The notes beneath the pieces are model-generated. The model saw only the letters and a list, made by a program, of their open reading frames with translations. It had not been told where the DNA came from and did not search any database. Shown here piece by piece: positions 45,354 to 53,921 of a DNA stretch of 64,000 nucleotides. Source of the stretch: Duncaniella sp. (GTDB lineage Bacteria; Bacteroidota; Bacteroidia; Bacteroidales; Muribaculaceae); NCBI GenBank assembly GCA_029056055.1, contig JAIDCC010000098.1:20321-84320 (forward strand), in the 5' to 3' direction. Numbering within the stretch: the stretch's first letter is position 1; each line of letters opens with the position of its first letter. Made by a program: the position numbers and the translations under genes.

Positions 45354-46149
45354 CCGAATCATAGCCGACTGCGGTGCCACGAAAATCATCTGGGCGGGAG
45401 CGGTCAATGCCGTGACGCACGGTTTTAACGCTGTCTGCGATGACGCGTCGGTGCTTGAGGATGCCCTCGCGTCTGTGGCCGATTGCCGCACGGACATCTC
45501 GCAGGTGTGTTTCTATGGGGCAGGGATTACCGATGACTCCCGTCGCGCCGTGGTGAGAGAGGTTTTGCACCGCCATTTCCCTTCGGCTCAGTTTGAGATT
45601 GAGAGCGACATGGTGGGGACGGCCAAAGCTCTTTGCGGTGACGCTCCCGGAGTGGCGTGCATTCTCGGCACAGGGTCAAATTCATGCCTGTGGGACGGGA
45701 CGCGCATCGTGGCAAACACTCCGTCGCTCGGCTATCTGCTCGGCGACGAGGGAAGCGGCGCGGTGATGGGACGAAATTTCGTCACCCGATTGCTCAAACA
45801 CCGCTTTTCGAAAGAGGTGGAAGACGAGGTGTCGCTCACTCCGTCGCAAGCCGTCGAAGCGGTCTACCGCGGGACGGCGCCCAAACAGTTTCTGAGCAGA
45901 TTTGCCCCTGTCATCCTGCGCCTCGCACGGCGTCACTCCGACGTGGCCGAATTTGTCATATCGCAGTTTGAAGACTTCTTCATCTTCAACATCACTCCCT
46001 ATGCCATCGACGCCTCAACACCGGTAAACTTCACCGGCGGCGTGGCTCACAACTTCAAGGAATTCCTCGCTGAAGCCGCCCGGCGGCGTGGCTATACTAT
46101 CGGCCGCATCATCAACGACCCGATAAGCGAACTTCTGAAAAACTTTTAA
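45346..46149 (+). CDS. murK: BadF/BadG-family amino-sugar kinase (MurK-like)
   Basis: The protein has 267 residues from MNNRIIADCG at 45346, overlapping namZ by 8 bases. The ASKHA motifs are phosphate 1 ADCGATKIIWAG, phosphate 2 ILGTGSNSC and adenosine NFTGGVAHNF; EGSGAVMGR is the substrate loop of N-acetylhexosamine kinases. In Tannerella and Clostridium a BadF kinase phosphorylates MurNAc and/or GlcNAc at C6 (MurK). Direct coupling to NamZ makes MurNAc the likely substrate. No murQ etherase is seen in this window. Confidence 0.85.
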   Translation: MNNRIIADCGATKIIWAGAVNAVTHGFNAVCDDASVLEDALASVADCRTDISQVCFYGAGITDDSRRAVVREVLHRHFPSAQFEIESDMVGTAKALCGDAPGVACILGTGSNSCLWDGTRIVANTPSLGYLLGDEGSGAVMGRNFVTRLLKHRFSKEVEDEVSLTPSQAVEAVYRGTAPKQFLSRFAPVILRLARRHSDVAEFVISQFEDFFIFNITPYAIDASTPVNFTGGVAHNFKEFLAEAARRRGYTIGRIINDPISELLKNF

Positions 46150-46167
46150 TCCCCCATTACTCATATC

Positions 46168-48093
46168 ATGAAAAAACTCTTTTTTCCGGCGTTGCTTATG
46201 GCCGCGCTGACCGCGCAAGGCGTGACTCTCGATGTCGATGCATCGCGTCTGAAAAAGGCTGTCAAAGTGTCTCCCACGATGTATGGCATCTTTTTCGAAG
46301 ACATTAATTTCGGTGCCGACGGAGGTCTGTATGCCGAAAAAATCAAAAACCGGTCTTTCGAGTTTCCGCAGGCCTTCATGGGCTGGGACACCTATGGCAA
46401 TGTGGCTCTTCGCGAAGACGGCCCGTTCGAACGCAATCCTCACTACGTCAGACTCTCTCCTTCGGGGCACGCCCACAAACGCACCGGCCTGCAGAACGAA
46501 GGCTTCTTCGGTGTGTCATGGCACGCAGGCGAGCAACTCCGTTTCAGCGTCTGGGCCCGTGGAAAGGGTGGTCGGATTGATGTGCAGCTGGTCAATCCCG
46601 CAGCTTCGGGCGAAACGCAGGTGATGGCTTCGCAGACGCTCGACATCACTTCTGACAACTGGGAACGTTACACCCTTACTCTTACACCCGAGGAAGGACT
46701 CTCGAAGGGAATGCTCCGCATCAACTTGCGAGGCGACCGCAGCGTTGACCTCGAACACATCTCTCTCTTTCCGGCCGACACATGGAAGGGGCGCGAGGGG
46801 GGTATGCGCAAAGACCTCGCCGCCAAGCTCGATTCGCTCAATCCCGGTGTGTTCCGTTTCCCCGGTGGTTGCATCGTAGAGGGCACCGACCTCGCTACAC
46901 GCTACCAATGGAAAAACACTGTCGGCCCGGTTGAAAATCGCCCGCTCAACGAAAACCGCTGGCACTACACGTTCCCCCATCGTCTCTACCCCGACTACTA
47001 CCAGACCGGCGGTCTCGGGTTCTTCGAATACTTCCAGCTCTCAGAGGACTTCGGGGCCGAGCCGCTGCCTGTTCTCAGCGTAGGCCTCGCTTGCCAGTAT
47101 CAGAATTCCGACCCCGAGGCTCACGTCGCGCTCGACGACCTTCAGCCCTACATCGACGATGCCGTCGACCTCGTGGAATTTGCCCTCGGTGACTCCACTA
47201 CGACGTGGGGGCGCGTGCGTGCTCAGATGGGACATCCCGAACCCTTCACCCTAAACTACATCGCCATCGGCAACGAGCAGTGGGATTCGCTCTACACGCA
47301 GCGCCTCGCGCTCTTCATCGACAGAATGCGTAAGGAGTGTCCCGACATCAAAATCATCGGCTCGTCGGGTCCCGACTCCGAGGGTGCCAAGTACGACTAT
47401 CTCTGGCCCGAAATGCGTCGCCTCGGGGTTGACCTTGTCGACGAGCATTTCTACCGCCCGGCTGAATGGTTCATCAACGGCGCCACACGTTACGACAAGT
47501 TCCCCCGCAAAGGCCCGAAAGTCTTTGCCGGCGAATACGCATGCCATCTGAAAGGCCACAAGCAAAACCATTTCAAGGCTTCATTGCTCGAAGCCGCCTT
47601 CATGACCGGCCTCGAACGCAACGCCGATGTGGTCACCATGGCCACCTACGCCCCCCTCTTCGCTCACGTCGACGGTTGGCAGTGGCGTCCCGACCTCATT
47701 TGGTTTGACAATCTCAATTCGGTGGCGTCGGCTTCCTACTACGTTCAGCAGATTTATGGAACCAACCCCGGAACCCACGTGCTGCCCGCCACCACGAATG
47801 GCGAACCCCTCACAGGGCAGGATGGTCTTTATGCTTCCGCCGTCTACGACCAGCCCACGGGCGAATACATCGTCAAGGTGGTCAACATCAACGACGAGCC
47901 CCGGCCCTTCGCCATAAATCTCAAAGGCGCCAAGCCCGAAAGCCTCACGACCATCACTCTCTCCTCGACGGACCTCATGGCCGACAACACCCTCGAATCA
48001 CCCCGCGCAGTCGTCCCCGTGACGGAAAATATGCCGTTGGCCGACTCCTACACCATTCCGGCCAACAGCTTCGTGACTTTCAAAATGAAGTAA
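46168..48093 (+). CDS. Exported alpha-L-arabinofuranosidase (GH51)
   Basis: This 641-residue glycosidase has a signal peptide (MKKLFFPALLMAALTAQG). The GH51 landmarks are MYGIFFEDINFGADGGLYAE near the N-terminus, FPGGCIVEG, the acid/base Glu in YIAIGNEQWDS (about residue 370) and the nucleophile Glu in VFAGEYACH (about residue 455). A CBM4-like insert (GHAHKRTGLQ..GEQLRFSVWARG) lies at about 100-200. It trims arabinose from plant arabinan, arabinoxylan or glycoproteins. It follows the kinase by 18 bases, so it is probably part of the same transcript despite its different theme. Confidence 0.93.
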   Translation: MKKLFFPALLMAALTAQGVTLDVDASRLKKAVKVSPTMYGIFFEDINFGADGGLYAEKIKNRSFEFPQAFMGWDTYGNVALREDGPFERNPHYVRLSPSGHAHKRTGLQNEGFFGVSWHAGEQLRFSVWARGKGGRIDVQLVNPAASGETQVMASQTLDITSDNWERYTLTLTPEEGLSKGMLRINLRGDRSVDLEHISLFPADTWKGREGGMRKDLAAKLDSLNPGVFRFPGGCIVEGTDLATRYQWKNTVGPVENRPLNENRWHYTFPHRLYPDYYQTGGLGFFEYFQLSEDFGAEPLPVLSVGLACQYQNSDPEAHVALDDLQPYIDDAVDLVEFALGDSTTTWGRVRAQMGHPEPFTLNYIAIGNEQWDSLYTQRLALFIDRMRKECPDIKIIGSSGPDSEGAKYDYLWPEMRRLGVDLVDEHFYRPAEWFINGATRYDKFPRKGPKVFAGEYACHLKGHKQNHFKASLLEAAFMTGLERNADVVTMATYAPLFAHVDGWQWRPDLIWFDNLNSVASASYYVQQIYGTNPGTHVLPATTNGEPLTGQDGLYASAVYDQPTGEYIVKVVNINDEPRPFAINLKGAKPESLTTITLSSTDLMADNTLESPRAVVPVTENMPLADSYTIPANSFVTFKMK

Positions 48094-48131
48094 TCCTCCC
48101 CCGCCGATTTGGTAGGAAATTCAATTAGGAT

Positions 48132-48167
48132 GTAAAAAGAAGGCGCACCCTCGGGATGCGCCTTCTT
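48132..48167 (-). terminator. Terminator between GH51 and the HigA-like gene
   Basis: The 11-bp perfect arms AAGAAGGCGCA and TGCGCCTTCTT enclose a 9-base loop. The minus strand continues TTTTTACAT, a good tail for the HigA-like transcript; the plus-strand side (CTG) has little T, but the stem may also stop the long plus-strand operon. Confidence 0.8.
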
Positions 48168-48188
48168 CTGTTGAGTATGTTTTCTCGT

Positions 48189-48542
48189 TCACACACCGAG
48201 AACGATAGCCGGGTCAATATTGAGTTTTTGACTGATTGTCCGCGCTTGATTGAGAGTAGGCTCTCTTTTCCCTGAGAGATACTCACATACTCTCGCGGGA
48301 TTAATTCCAAGTAATTTTGATAGAGCAGCCTGAGTCAGACCCATTTCATACATGCGCAACTTTATGACATCTATCAGCGCCGGCTTGCCGATGGGATAAT
48401 GCTGCTCATCGTAATCAGCCACCAAATTACCGAGGAGGGTCAATTCTACCATCTCCGGGTCATCTTCAGGGAGTCGTAGCATCAGTTCCTCTACTCTCTT
48501 GAGAGCTACCTGATACTGCATTTCATTTTCTATCTTAGTCAT
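48189..48542 (-). CDS. HigA-like XRE-family antitoxin/regulator, no toxin partner seen
   Basis: A 117-residue protein has a HigA-type N-terminal segment (MLRLPEDDPEMVELTLLGNLVADYDEQHYPIGKP) and a C-terminal XRE HTH (LTQAALSKLLGINPARVCEYLSGKREPTLNQ). HigA normally follows a short HigB mRNA interferase gene, but the 64 bases upstream are non-coding and the previous gene is a sigma-54 activator. It is likely an orphan antitoxin or a regulator with another role. Confidence 0.82.
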   Translation of the reverse strand: MTKIENEMQYQVALKRVEELMLRLPEDDPEMVELTLLGNLVADYDEQHYPIGKPALIDVIKLRMYEMGLTQAALSKLLGINPARVCEYLSGKREPTLNQARTISQKLNIDPAIVLGV

Positions 48543-48606
48543 ATTCGCTGATAATTAGATTGCAGACCACTCAAGACGCTCTATTTGTATTACGCGGAGT
48601 GGTAAT

Positions 48607-49830
48607 TTATTCTATCCCATACTCTTTGATTTTGCGATAGAGGGTGCGCTCCGAGATGTTGAGCTCTTTGGCCGTAGCCTTTCGGCGGCCGCCGTTTCGC
48701 TCGAGCGAGCGCATGATGGTTTCCTTCTCGGTGTCTTCGAGTGTGCGGGGTTCAGAGACCACCACAGGCCTAACCGAGGTGAGAGGCGAAGCATACGGTT
48801 CGTATTTCACCAGTGATTTCACCATGGGCGTTTCTTCTTCCGCCGGGTCGAACTTCTCAATCACGGGATGACATGTCAGCGCCCTGACCGAACGCCCTTC
48901 GAGGGCATCGATGCGCGAAGCGAGACGCGCCACTTCGTTTCTCAGATTGAGAATCATTCCGACGAGTACCTCGCGGTCGGCACTTGTTGTCGTGCTGCAT
49001 GAATCGTCCGGGTCATGCGTGGAGACGAGCGACGTTGTCTCTCTCGGCAAGTATCTGTCGAGCATGCTTTCCCCGATGGTTTCTCCCGCCTCAAAAAGCG
49101 CGATTTGCTCCACGACATTTTTGAGTTGACGCACATTGCCGGGCCAACGGTAGTGCTGAAGCTCCATGAGAGCATCAGGCGAGAATTCAATGCGTGGCAT
49201 ATGGTAACGCTCGGCGAAGTCGGCCGCAAACTTTCGGGCCAAAAGAGAAATGTCGGCGCCGCGGTCGCGCAGGGGAGGCACCGGAATGGTGACCGTCGAA
49301 AGCCTGTAATACAGGTCTTCCCTGAATTTCCCCTCGGCCACGGCCTTGGCCATGTCAACGTTGGTTGCGGCGACGATGCGCACGTTGGCTTTGCTCACCT
49401 GCGAAGAACCTACGCGGATGAACTCCCCGGTTTCGAGCACGCGCAGCAGACGCGCCTGCGTGGTGAGCGGCAGTTCAGCCACTTCGTCAAGAAAAATCGT
49501 TCCTCCGTCGGCCTCCTCGAAGTAACCCTTTCGGTCGCTGACCGCGCCGGTGAAAGCTCCTTTCTCATGGCCGAACAGTTCCGAGTCAATCGTGCCTTCA
49601 GGGATAGCTCCGCAGTTGACAGCGATATACTTGGCATGTTTTCGAGGCGAGTAGGCGTGGATGATTTTCGGGAAAAACTCTTTGCCCGTGCCACTCTCGC
49701 CGTTGACGAGCACCGAGAGGTCGATGGGAGCCACACGCAACGCGCGCCCCACAGCCTCGATGAGCGGTTCGGAATGTCCGATTATCCCAAACCGCTGCAT
49801 CGCCTGACGTATGTCCGTAGCTTCACTCAT
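48607..49830 (-). CDS. Sigma-54-dependent activator without receiver domain
   Basis: This 407-residue protein starts directly with the AAA+ domain: Walker A NGESGTGKE, sigma-54 contact loop GAFTGA, Walker B GTIFLDEVAELP, and WPGNVRQLKN. A variable 100-residue linker with a short coiled coil (VLVGMILNLRNEVARLASRIDALEG) precedes a Fis-type HTH (RKATAKELNISERTLYRKIKEYGI). No receiver, GAF or PAS sensor is present, so it may be controlled by expression or a partner protein, as PspF is. The start overlaps the acyltransferase stop (TGATG). Confidence 0.93.
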   Translation of the reverse strand: MSEATDIRQAMQRFGIIGHSEPLIEAVGRALRVAPIDLSVLVNGESGTGKEFFPKIIHAYSPRKHAKYIAVNCGAIPEGTIDSELFGHEKGAFTGAVSDRKGYFEEADGGTIFLDEVAELPLTTQARLLRVLETGEFIRVGSSQVSKANVRIVAATNVDMAKAVAEGKFREDLYYRLSTVTIPVPPLRDRGADISLLARKFAADFAERYHMPRIEFSPDALMELQHYRWPGNVRQLKNVVEQIALFEAGETIGESMLDRYLPRETTSLVSTHDPDDSCSTTTSADREVLVGMILNLRNEVARLASRIDALEGRSVRALTCHPVIEKFDPAEEETPMVKSLVKYEPYASPLTSVRPVVVSEPRTLEDTEKETIMRSLERNGGRRKATAKELNISERTLYRKIKEYGIE

Positions 49831-50684
49831 CACTTATACTTTTCGCCAAGTGAGAGCGTCAGGTCGCGAAGCCATTCGCCCAGCGCCTCAGGCGTCTCGG
49901 CGTGTGCCTTGATTTCCTCAACCGACAGGGGGTCGCCTATAGATATGTGAAGGGTGTCGCCCTTGCGGCGGAAGACTTCTGCCGGGAGACGCAACGTGCG
50001 GAGCTGCCAGCTCACGAGCCCGATGGCCTTGAAAATCCACGAGTTTGTGCCATGAAAGAAAATGGGAATCACAGGCACTTTCAACTGCATGATGAGACGC
50101 ATTATCGATTCCTTCCACGGATTTTCGGTGAATTTGAGGTGCTTGTTGTAGTTGCCTACCGAGCCGGCCGGGAAGAAGCCTATCGGTTTGCCCTGACGCA
50201 CCTGCATGATTGCTTCCTTGATGCCCGCCATAGAAACAGCTTTCTTGGCAGGGTCGTCGGAAGCCGACTGGTCGACGGCGATGAAGTTGGGACGCATCGC
50301 CGTGATATGATTCAGAATCATGTTGACCATCACCTTGTAGTCCGGGCGTCGCGAGCCTACCAAATCTATAAGCGTAATGCCGTCGAGCGCACCGAAGGGG
50401 TGATTGGAGACAGTGATGAAAGCTCCCTCGGGCAGATTGTCGAGCACCTGCTCGTTGTCAATCTTCAATTTTATGTCTAGGTCTGAGAGCAGGCCGCGAC
50501 AGAATTGGGGCCCGGGAGTGTCGAAATTGTGGTCGTGAATCCAGTTGACTTTATCCACGTCGAGAAACTTCATCAGCGCGTTCACGAGCTTGGGATGCCC
50601 TTTGAGCGCGGGCACCATATTTGAGATGTCCTCGTAGTCAAGCACCGTGCGCTTCACCGGGACATTGTTTTCTGTGGTTTCCAT
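49830..50684 (-). CDS. PlsC-like lysophospholipid/hemolysin-type acyltransferase
   Basis: The protein has 284 residues from METTENNVPV; the track's longer start runs through the promoter. The HX4D catalytic block reads NHPFGALDGITL (about residue 95), followed by FFPAGSVGN (substrate block) and VIPIFFHGTNS. The sequence type is that of the OlsA/GlsA-like acyltransferases that finish ornithine or glycine lipids in Bacteroidota, but no GlsB-like GNAT partner is next to it. It acts at the inner membrane. The divergent neighbour makes sphingolipid precursors, so a membrane-lipid role fits. Confidence 0.8.
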   Translation of the reverse strand: METTENNVPVKRTVLDYEDISNMVPALKGHPKLVNALMKFLDVDKVNWIHDHNFDTPGPQFCRGLLSDLDIKLKIDNEQVLDNLPEGAFITVSNHPFGALDGITLIDLVGSRRPDYKVMVNMILNHITAMRPNFIAVDQSASDDPAKKAVSMAGIKEAIMQVRQGKPIGFFPAGSVGNYNKHLKFTENPWKESIMRLIMQLKVPVIPIFFHGTNSWIFKAIGLVSWQLRTLRLPAEVFRRKGDTLHISIGDPLSVEEIKAHAETPEALGEWLRDLTLSLGEKYK

Positions 50685-50713
50685 ATTACAAAGTCGAGTA
50701 ATTGAAATAAGTA

Positions 50714-50721
50714 CAAAATTA
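50714..50721 (-). promoter_or_regulatory. Likely -7 element for the acyltransferase gene
   Basis: The minus strand reads TAATTTTG, a full match to TAnnTTTG, 29 bases before the ATG. No clear -33 box was found. Confidence 0.45.
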
Positions 50722-50848
50722 CGAAATTTTTTTGAGTCTGACCCTCCTTTGTGGCTTTTCAATCCATAAAATGTCCTATTTTGACAAATCTACGACTCCC
50801 ATTTGAAAAAAATTGCGCAAAATCTATCAAAGTGTGAATAAAATTTCG

Positions 50849-50856
50849 TAACTTTG
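50849..50856 (+). promoter_or_regulatory. Likely -7 element for the SPT gene
   Basis: TAACTTTG matches TAnnTTTG and lies 96 bases before the ATG, leaving a long 5' leader of about 90 bases. No -33 TTTG is apparent and I see no riboswitch fold. Confidence 0.5.
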
Positions 50857-50952
50857 CAAAGAATTAAAGCGACCGCTCTCTTTCGGCCGCACTAAATGAA
50901 CATTGTGCAATCTTAAACGTCATCACATTACCGACGTAAGAACTCATTTCAA

Positions 50953-52140
50953 ATGACACTTTTACAAGAGAAACTCAGTCGCTACACGGCGCCTCAGCAG
51001 GCTAAGGCTGCCGGTGTGTATCCCTACTTCCGAGCTATTTCGAGCGAACAGGATCCGGAAGTCATCATTGATGGCAAGAAGGTGCTGATGTTCGGTTCAA
51101 ACTGCTACACCGGCCTTGTCAACGACCCCCGAATCAAAGAGGCTGCTGTCGAAGCTACTCGCAAATACGGCACCGGATGCGCCGGTTCGCCGTTCCTCAA
51201 CGGCACGCTCGACCTTCACAAGAAGCTTGAGGCGAGATTGGCCGAATACATGGGAAAAGAAGACGTGATGGTCTATTCCACCGGTTTCGGTGTAAACCTC
51301 GGTGTTGTCTCGGCTCTCACCGGCCGCGAAGACTACATCCTCTGGGACGAACAAGACCACGCTTCGATTATCGAAGGCCGTCGTCTCTCGTTCAGCCAGC
51401 AGCTCAAATACAAGCACAATAATATGGAGTCGCTTGAAAAGCAGCTCCGCAAGTGCGACCCCGAACGCGTGAAGCTCATCGTCAGCGACAGTGTCTTCTC
51501 GATGGAAGGCGACGTGGCCAATGTCAAGGAGATGGTAAAGCTCGCCAAGCAGTACAATGCCTCGATTATGATTGACGAGGCTCACGGTATCGGCGTGTTC
51601 GGCCCCGGCGGCCGCGGTGTCTGCCACGCTCAGGGCGTTGCCGACGATGTCGAGCTCATCATGGGCACTTTCTCGAAGTCGTTTGCTTCGCTGGGCGGCT
51701 TCATCGCAACAAACAAGGAAATCACAAACTTCCTGCGTCACCACTCGCGTTCGTATATCTTCACCGCTTCAATCACCCCGGCTTCGACCGCAGCCGCTCT
51801 CGCTGCCCTCGACATCATGATTAACGAGCCCGAACGTCAGGAAAACCTCTGGAAGCTCACGAACCATGCGCTCGAAGGTTTCCGTCAGGCCGGATTTGAG
51901 ATTGGCCACACTTCCACGCCCATCATCCCCCTCTACATCCGCGACGACTTCAAGACCTTCACCATCACCCGCGACCTCCTCGAAGAGGGTATTTTCGTCA
52001 ACCCCGTGGTTTCGCCCGCCGTGGCTCCCACCGACACCCTCATCCGTTTCTCGCTGATGGCCACCCATACCATGGAGCAGGTGGACCGCGCTCTCGAAAC
52101 AATCACCCGTGTATTCAAGCGTCACGGCGTCATCGCCTGA
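50953..52140 (+). CDS. spt: Serine palmitoyltransferase (alpha-oxoamine synthase family)
   Basis: This 395-residue PLP enzyme has the PLP Lys in GTFSKSFASLGGF (about residues 236-248), the DEAHGIGVFGPGGRG block and the substrate motif GSNCYTGLVNDP. Among alpha-oxoamine synthases, GTFSKSFAS and the N-terminal YPYFRAISSEQDPEV fit bacterial serine palmitoyltransferases, which condense serine with a fatty acyl thioester to start sphingolipids. The alternative is 2-amino-3-ketobutyrate CoA ligase (Kbl); the sphingolipid habit of Bacteroidales favours SPT. Confidence 0.85.
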   Translation: MTLLQEKLSRYTAPQQAKAAGVYPYFRAISSEQDPEVIIDGKKVLMFGSNCYTGLVNDPRIKEAAVEATRKYGTGCAGSPFLNGTLDLHKKLEARLAEYMGKEDVMVYSTGFGVNLGVVSALTGREDYILWDEQDHASIIEGRRLSFSQQLKYKHNNMESLEKQLRKCDPERVKLIVSDSVFSMEGDVANVKEMVKLAKQYNASIMIDEAHGIGVFGPGGRGVCHAQGVADDVELIMGTFSKSFASLGGFIATNKEITNFLRHHSRSYIFTASITPASTAAALAALDIMINEPERQENLWKLTNHALEGFRQAGFEIGHTSTPIIPLYIRDDFKTFTITRDLLEEGIFVNPVVSPAVAPTDTLIRFSLMATHTMEQVDRALETITRVFKRHGVIA

Positions 52141-52165
52141 TTGCTTCAAGGAATAGCATAATTGC

Positions 52166-52209
52166 AATCAGCCCCGGCGAAATCTCTTTCGTCGGGGCTG
52201 ATTTTAATT
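52166..52209 (+). terminator. Terminator between SPT and the aspartate decarboxylase gene
   Basis: Long stem AATCAGCCCCGGCGAAA against TTTCGTCGGGGCTGATT (one wobble) with a 4-base loop, then TTAATTATTTT. It lies 26 bases past the SPT stop and may also serve the convergent aspD transcript. Confidence 0.8.
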
Positions 52210-52237
52210 ATTTTCTGGCCTATTTTTCAAGAAGCCT

Positions 52238-53884
52238 CTACTTCCCGGCTTTGTCGGCCTCGTAACGGGCGTGATATTCATCGAATATGTTTCTGATGGC
52301 TTTGCCAATCTTGAGGTAATCCTCTTCGTTGAGGTTGGCGAGCGAAGCTCTTACCGACCACGCCGGGCCGTCGAAACCATCACCGTTGAGGAGTACTACG
52401 GCTGTCTCGCGGGCCAGACGGAGCACGAAGTCGAGCGGCACGTAGTTCTTCTGCAGATAGTCGGCGAAGTCGTCGCCATAAAACTTCTTGGCCCAGACCA
52501 TGAGGTCGATTTCGGAATAGTAGCCTGCACGCAGCGGGTCGACGAGCAGTGTAAACCCGGTGGTCTGCCAAAGTGCCTCCAGACGCGATTTGATGAGATT
52601 TATCATAAACGTCTGATATGTGTTCTCCTTGTCGAGATTGCAGAACGCAGCGAAGAGCAGCATCTGCATCTGCTGAGGTGTCGAGAGGCCGGCGGTGTGA
52701 TTGAGTGCCACCATGCGGCTGTCGGCCACCATGCGGTCAATGAATTTCAGTTTCGAGGGGTCGAGCGACAGCGTGCCGTAGCGTTCGGCGAGTCGTTTCT
52801 TCTTCGATTCCGGAAGCGCTGCAATCATGTCGTCGAAGACATTGCGCTCGTTGATGGCCGTCGTGGCGAGACGCCAGCCGGTAGCTCCGAAATACTTCGA
52901 GAACGAGTAGACCGTCATCGTGTTGTATGGCAGCTCATACATCAGCGAACGGAAGTTCTTTACAAACGTCCCGTAGACGTCGTCGGTGATAATCATCAGA
53001 TTGGGGTTGTCTTTCGAAACCACGTCAATCAGACGGCGGCGAACATCTTCGGCCAGAGTGTAGGATGGCGGATTTGAAGGATTGATGATGCAGAGAAGTT
53101 TCACCGCCGGGTCGCGCAACTTGTCAATTTCCGAGTCGGGATACTGCCAGGTGTGATACCCGTCGTGCTGCACCTTGTCGGCATGGATTTCCACGACGTC
53201 AAACGAGAACCGCTCCAGTCGCGGAATTTCTATGTAGGGGGTGAACGCAGGCACCATAAGTGCAATCTTGTCGCCCTTGTTCAACAGGAAATTTTCCTGA
53301 AGCGAATCAAAAGCGTAACACATGCCGGCCGTTCCGCCTTCGGTAGCGAAGAGGTCGTAGACACTCGTGTCGTCACCGCCACCCATTTCCCGGCGCAGAT
53401 AGTCGCGCACGGTTGCCTCGACGCTCGAAAGGATGCGGTCGGGAGTAGGGTATTGGTCGCCGAGCACTGCCTCGGCCCATTCGTGAGCCAAATCGTCGCG
53501 GTCGAAGTGATGCTTTTCCACGAGATAGTCGAAAGCTCCCCGCAACAGCGAAGCACCATTTTCCTTGCGATGCTTTTCAAGGAATTTGTCGAAGCGGTCG
53601 GCTATTCCCTCATGTCCCGGAATTCCTGCCACACCGACCTCATTATCGGCCACGAGGCGACATTCTTCAAGAGCCCACGTCCCTAAAAGGAAAAATGCTT
53701 CGCGGGGGTAGGTTGCCACCCAGTTGGGGTTTCCACGGCCGGCATTAAGAAATGTCGAGGTGCTCTTGCGGGCATCCTTTTGCGCGAGGTCTATGAGTTC
53801 GTTTTTGATTTCAAACGGACTCATCTTCGACAGCCGTTCCTCGTAGGTGCGGGAATCGGCAGACGGTGTTACGTTCTGTTTCAT
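52238..53884 (-). CDS. aspD: Aspartate 4-decarboxylase / transaminase
   Basis: This 548-residue fold I PLP enzyme removes the beta-carboxyl of L-aspartate, giving L-alanine and CO2, with a side transaminase activity. The PLP Lys is in VYSFSKYFGATGWRLA (about residue 325), and the extended N-terminus with FLNAGRGNPNW and the family length of about 530-550 are typical of AsD rather than plain aminotransferases. It lies 37 bases downstream of the aspartate:alanine exchanger gene. Confidence 0.93.
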   Translation of the reverse strand: MKQNVTPSADSRTYEERLSKMSPFEIKNELIDLAQKDARKSTSTFLNAGRGNPNWVATYPREAFFLLGTWALEECRLVADNEVGVAGIPGHEGIADRFDKFLEKHRKENGASLLRGAFDYLVEKHHFDRDDLAHEWAEAVLGDQYPTPDRILSSVEATVRDYLRREMGGGDDTSVYDLFATEGGTAGMCYAFDSLQENFLLNKGDKIALMVPAFTPYIEIPRLERFSFDVVEIHADKVQHDGYHTWQYPDSEIDKLRDPAVKLLCIINPSNPPSYTLAEDVRRRLIDVVSKDNPNLMIITDDVYGTFVKNFRSLMYELPYNTMTVYSFSKYFGATGWRLATTAINERNVFDDMIAALPESKKKRLAERYGTLSLDPSKLKFIDRMVADSRMVALNHTAGLSTPQQMQMLLFAAFCNLDKENTYQTFMINLIKSRLEALWQTTGFTLLVDPLRAGYYSEIDLMVWAKKFYGDDFADYLQKNYVPLDFVLRLARETAVVLLNGDGFDGPAWSVRASLANLNEEDYLKIGKAIRNIFDEYHARYEADKAGK

Positions 53885-53921
53885 ATTAGGAGAAGAGTTT
53901 GAGTTTGTTTTTTGAAGATTC

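Noticed and set aside
50953-52140. Call as 2-amino-3-ketobutyrate CoA ligase (kbl)
   Set aside because: Same superfamily, but no threonine dehydrogenase (tdh) neighbour and the sequence style fits serine palmitoyltransferase; kept only as an alternative.
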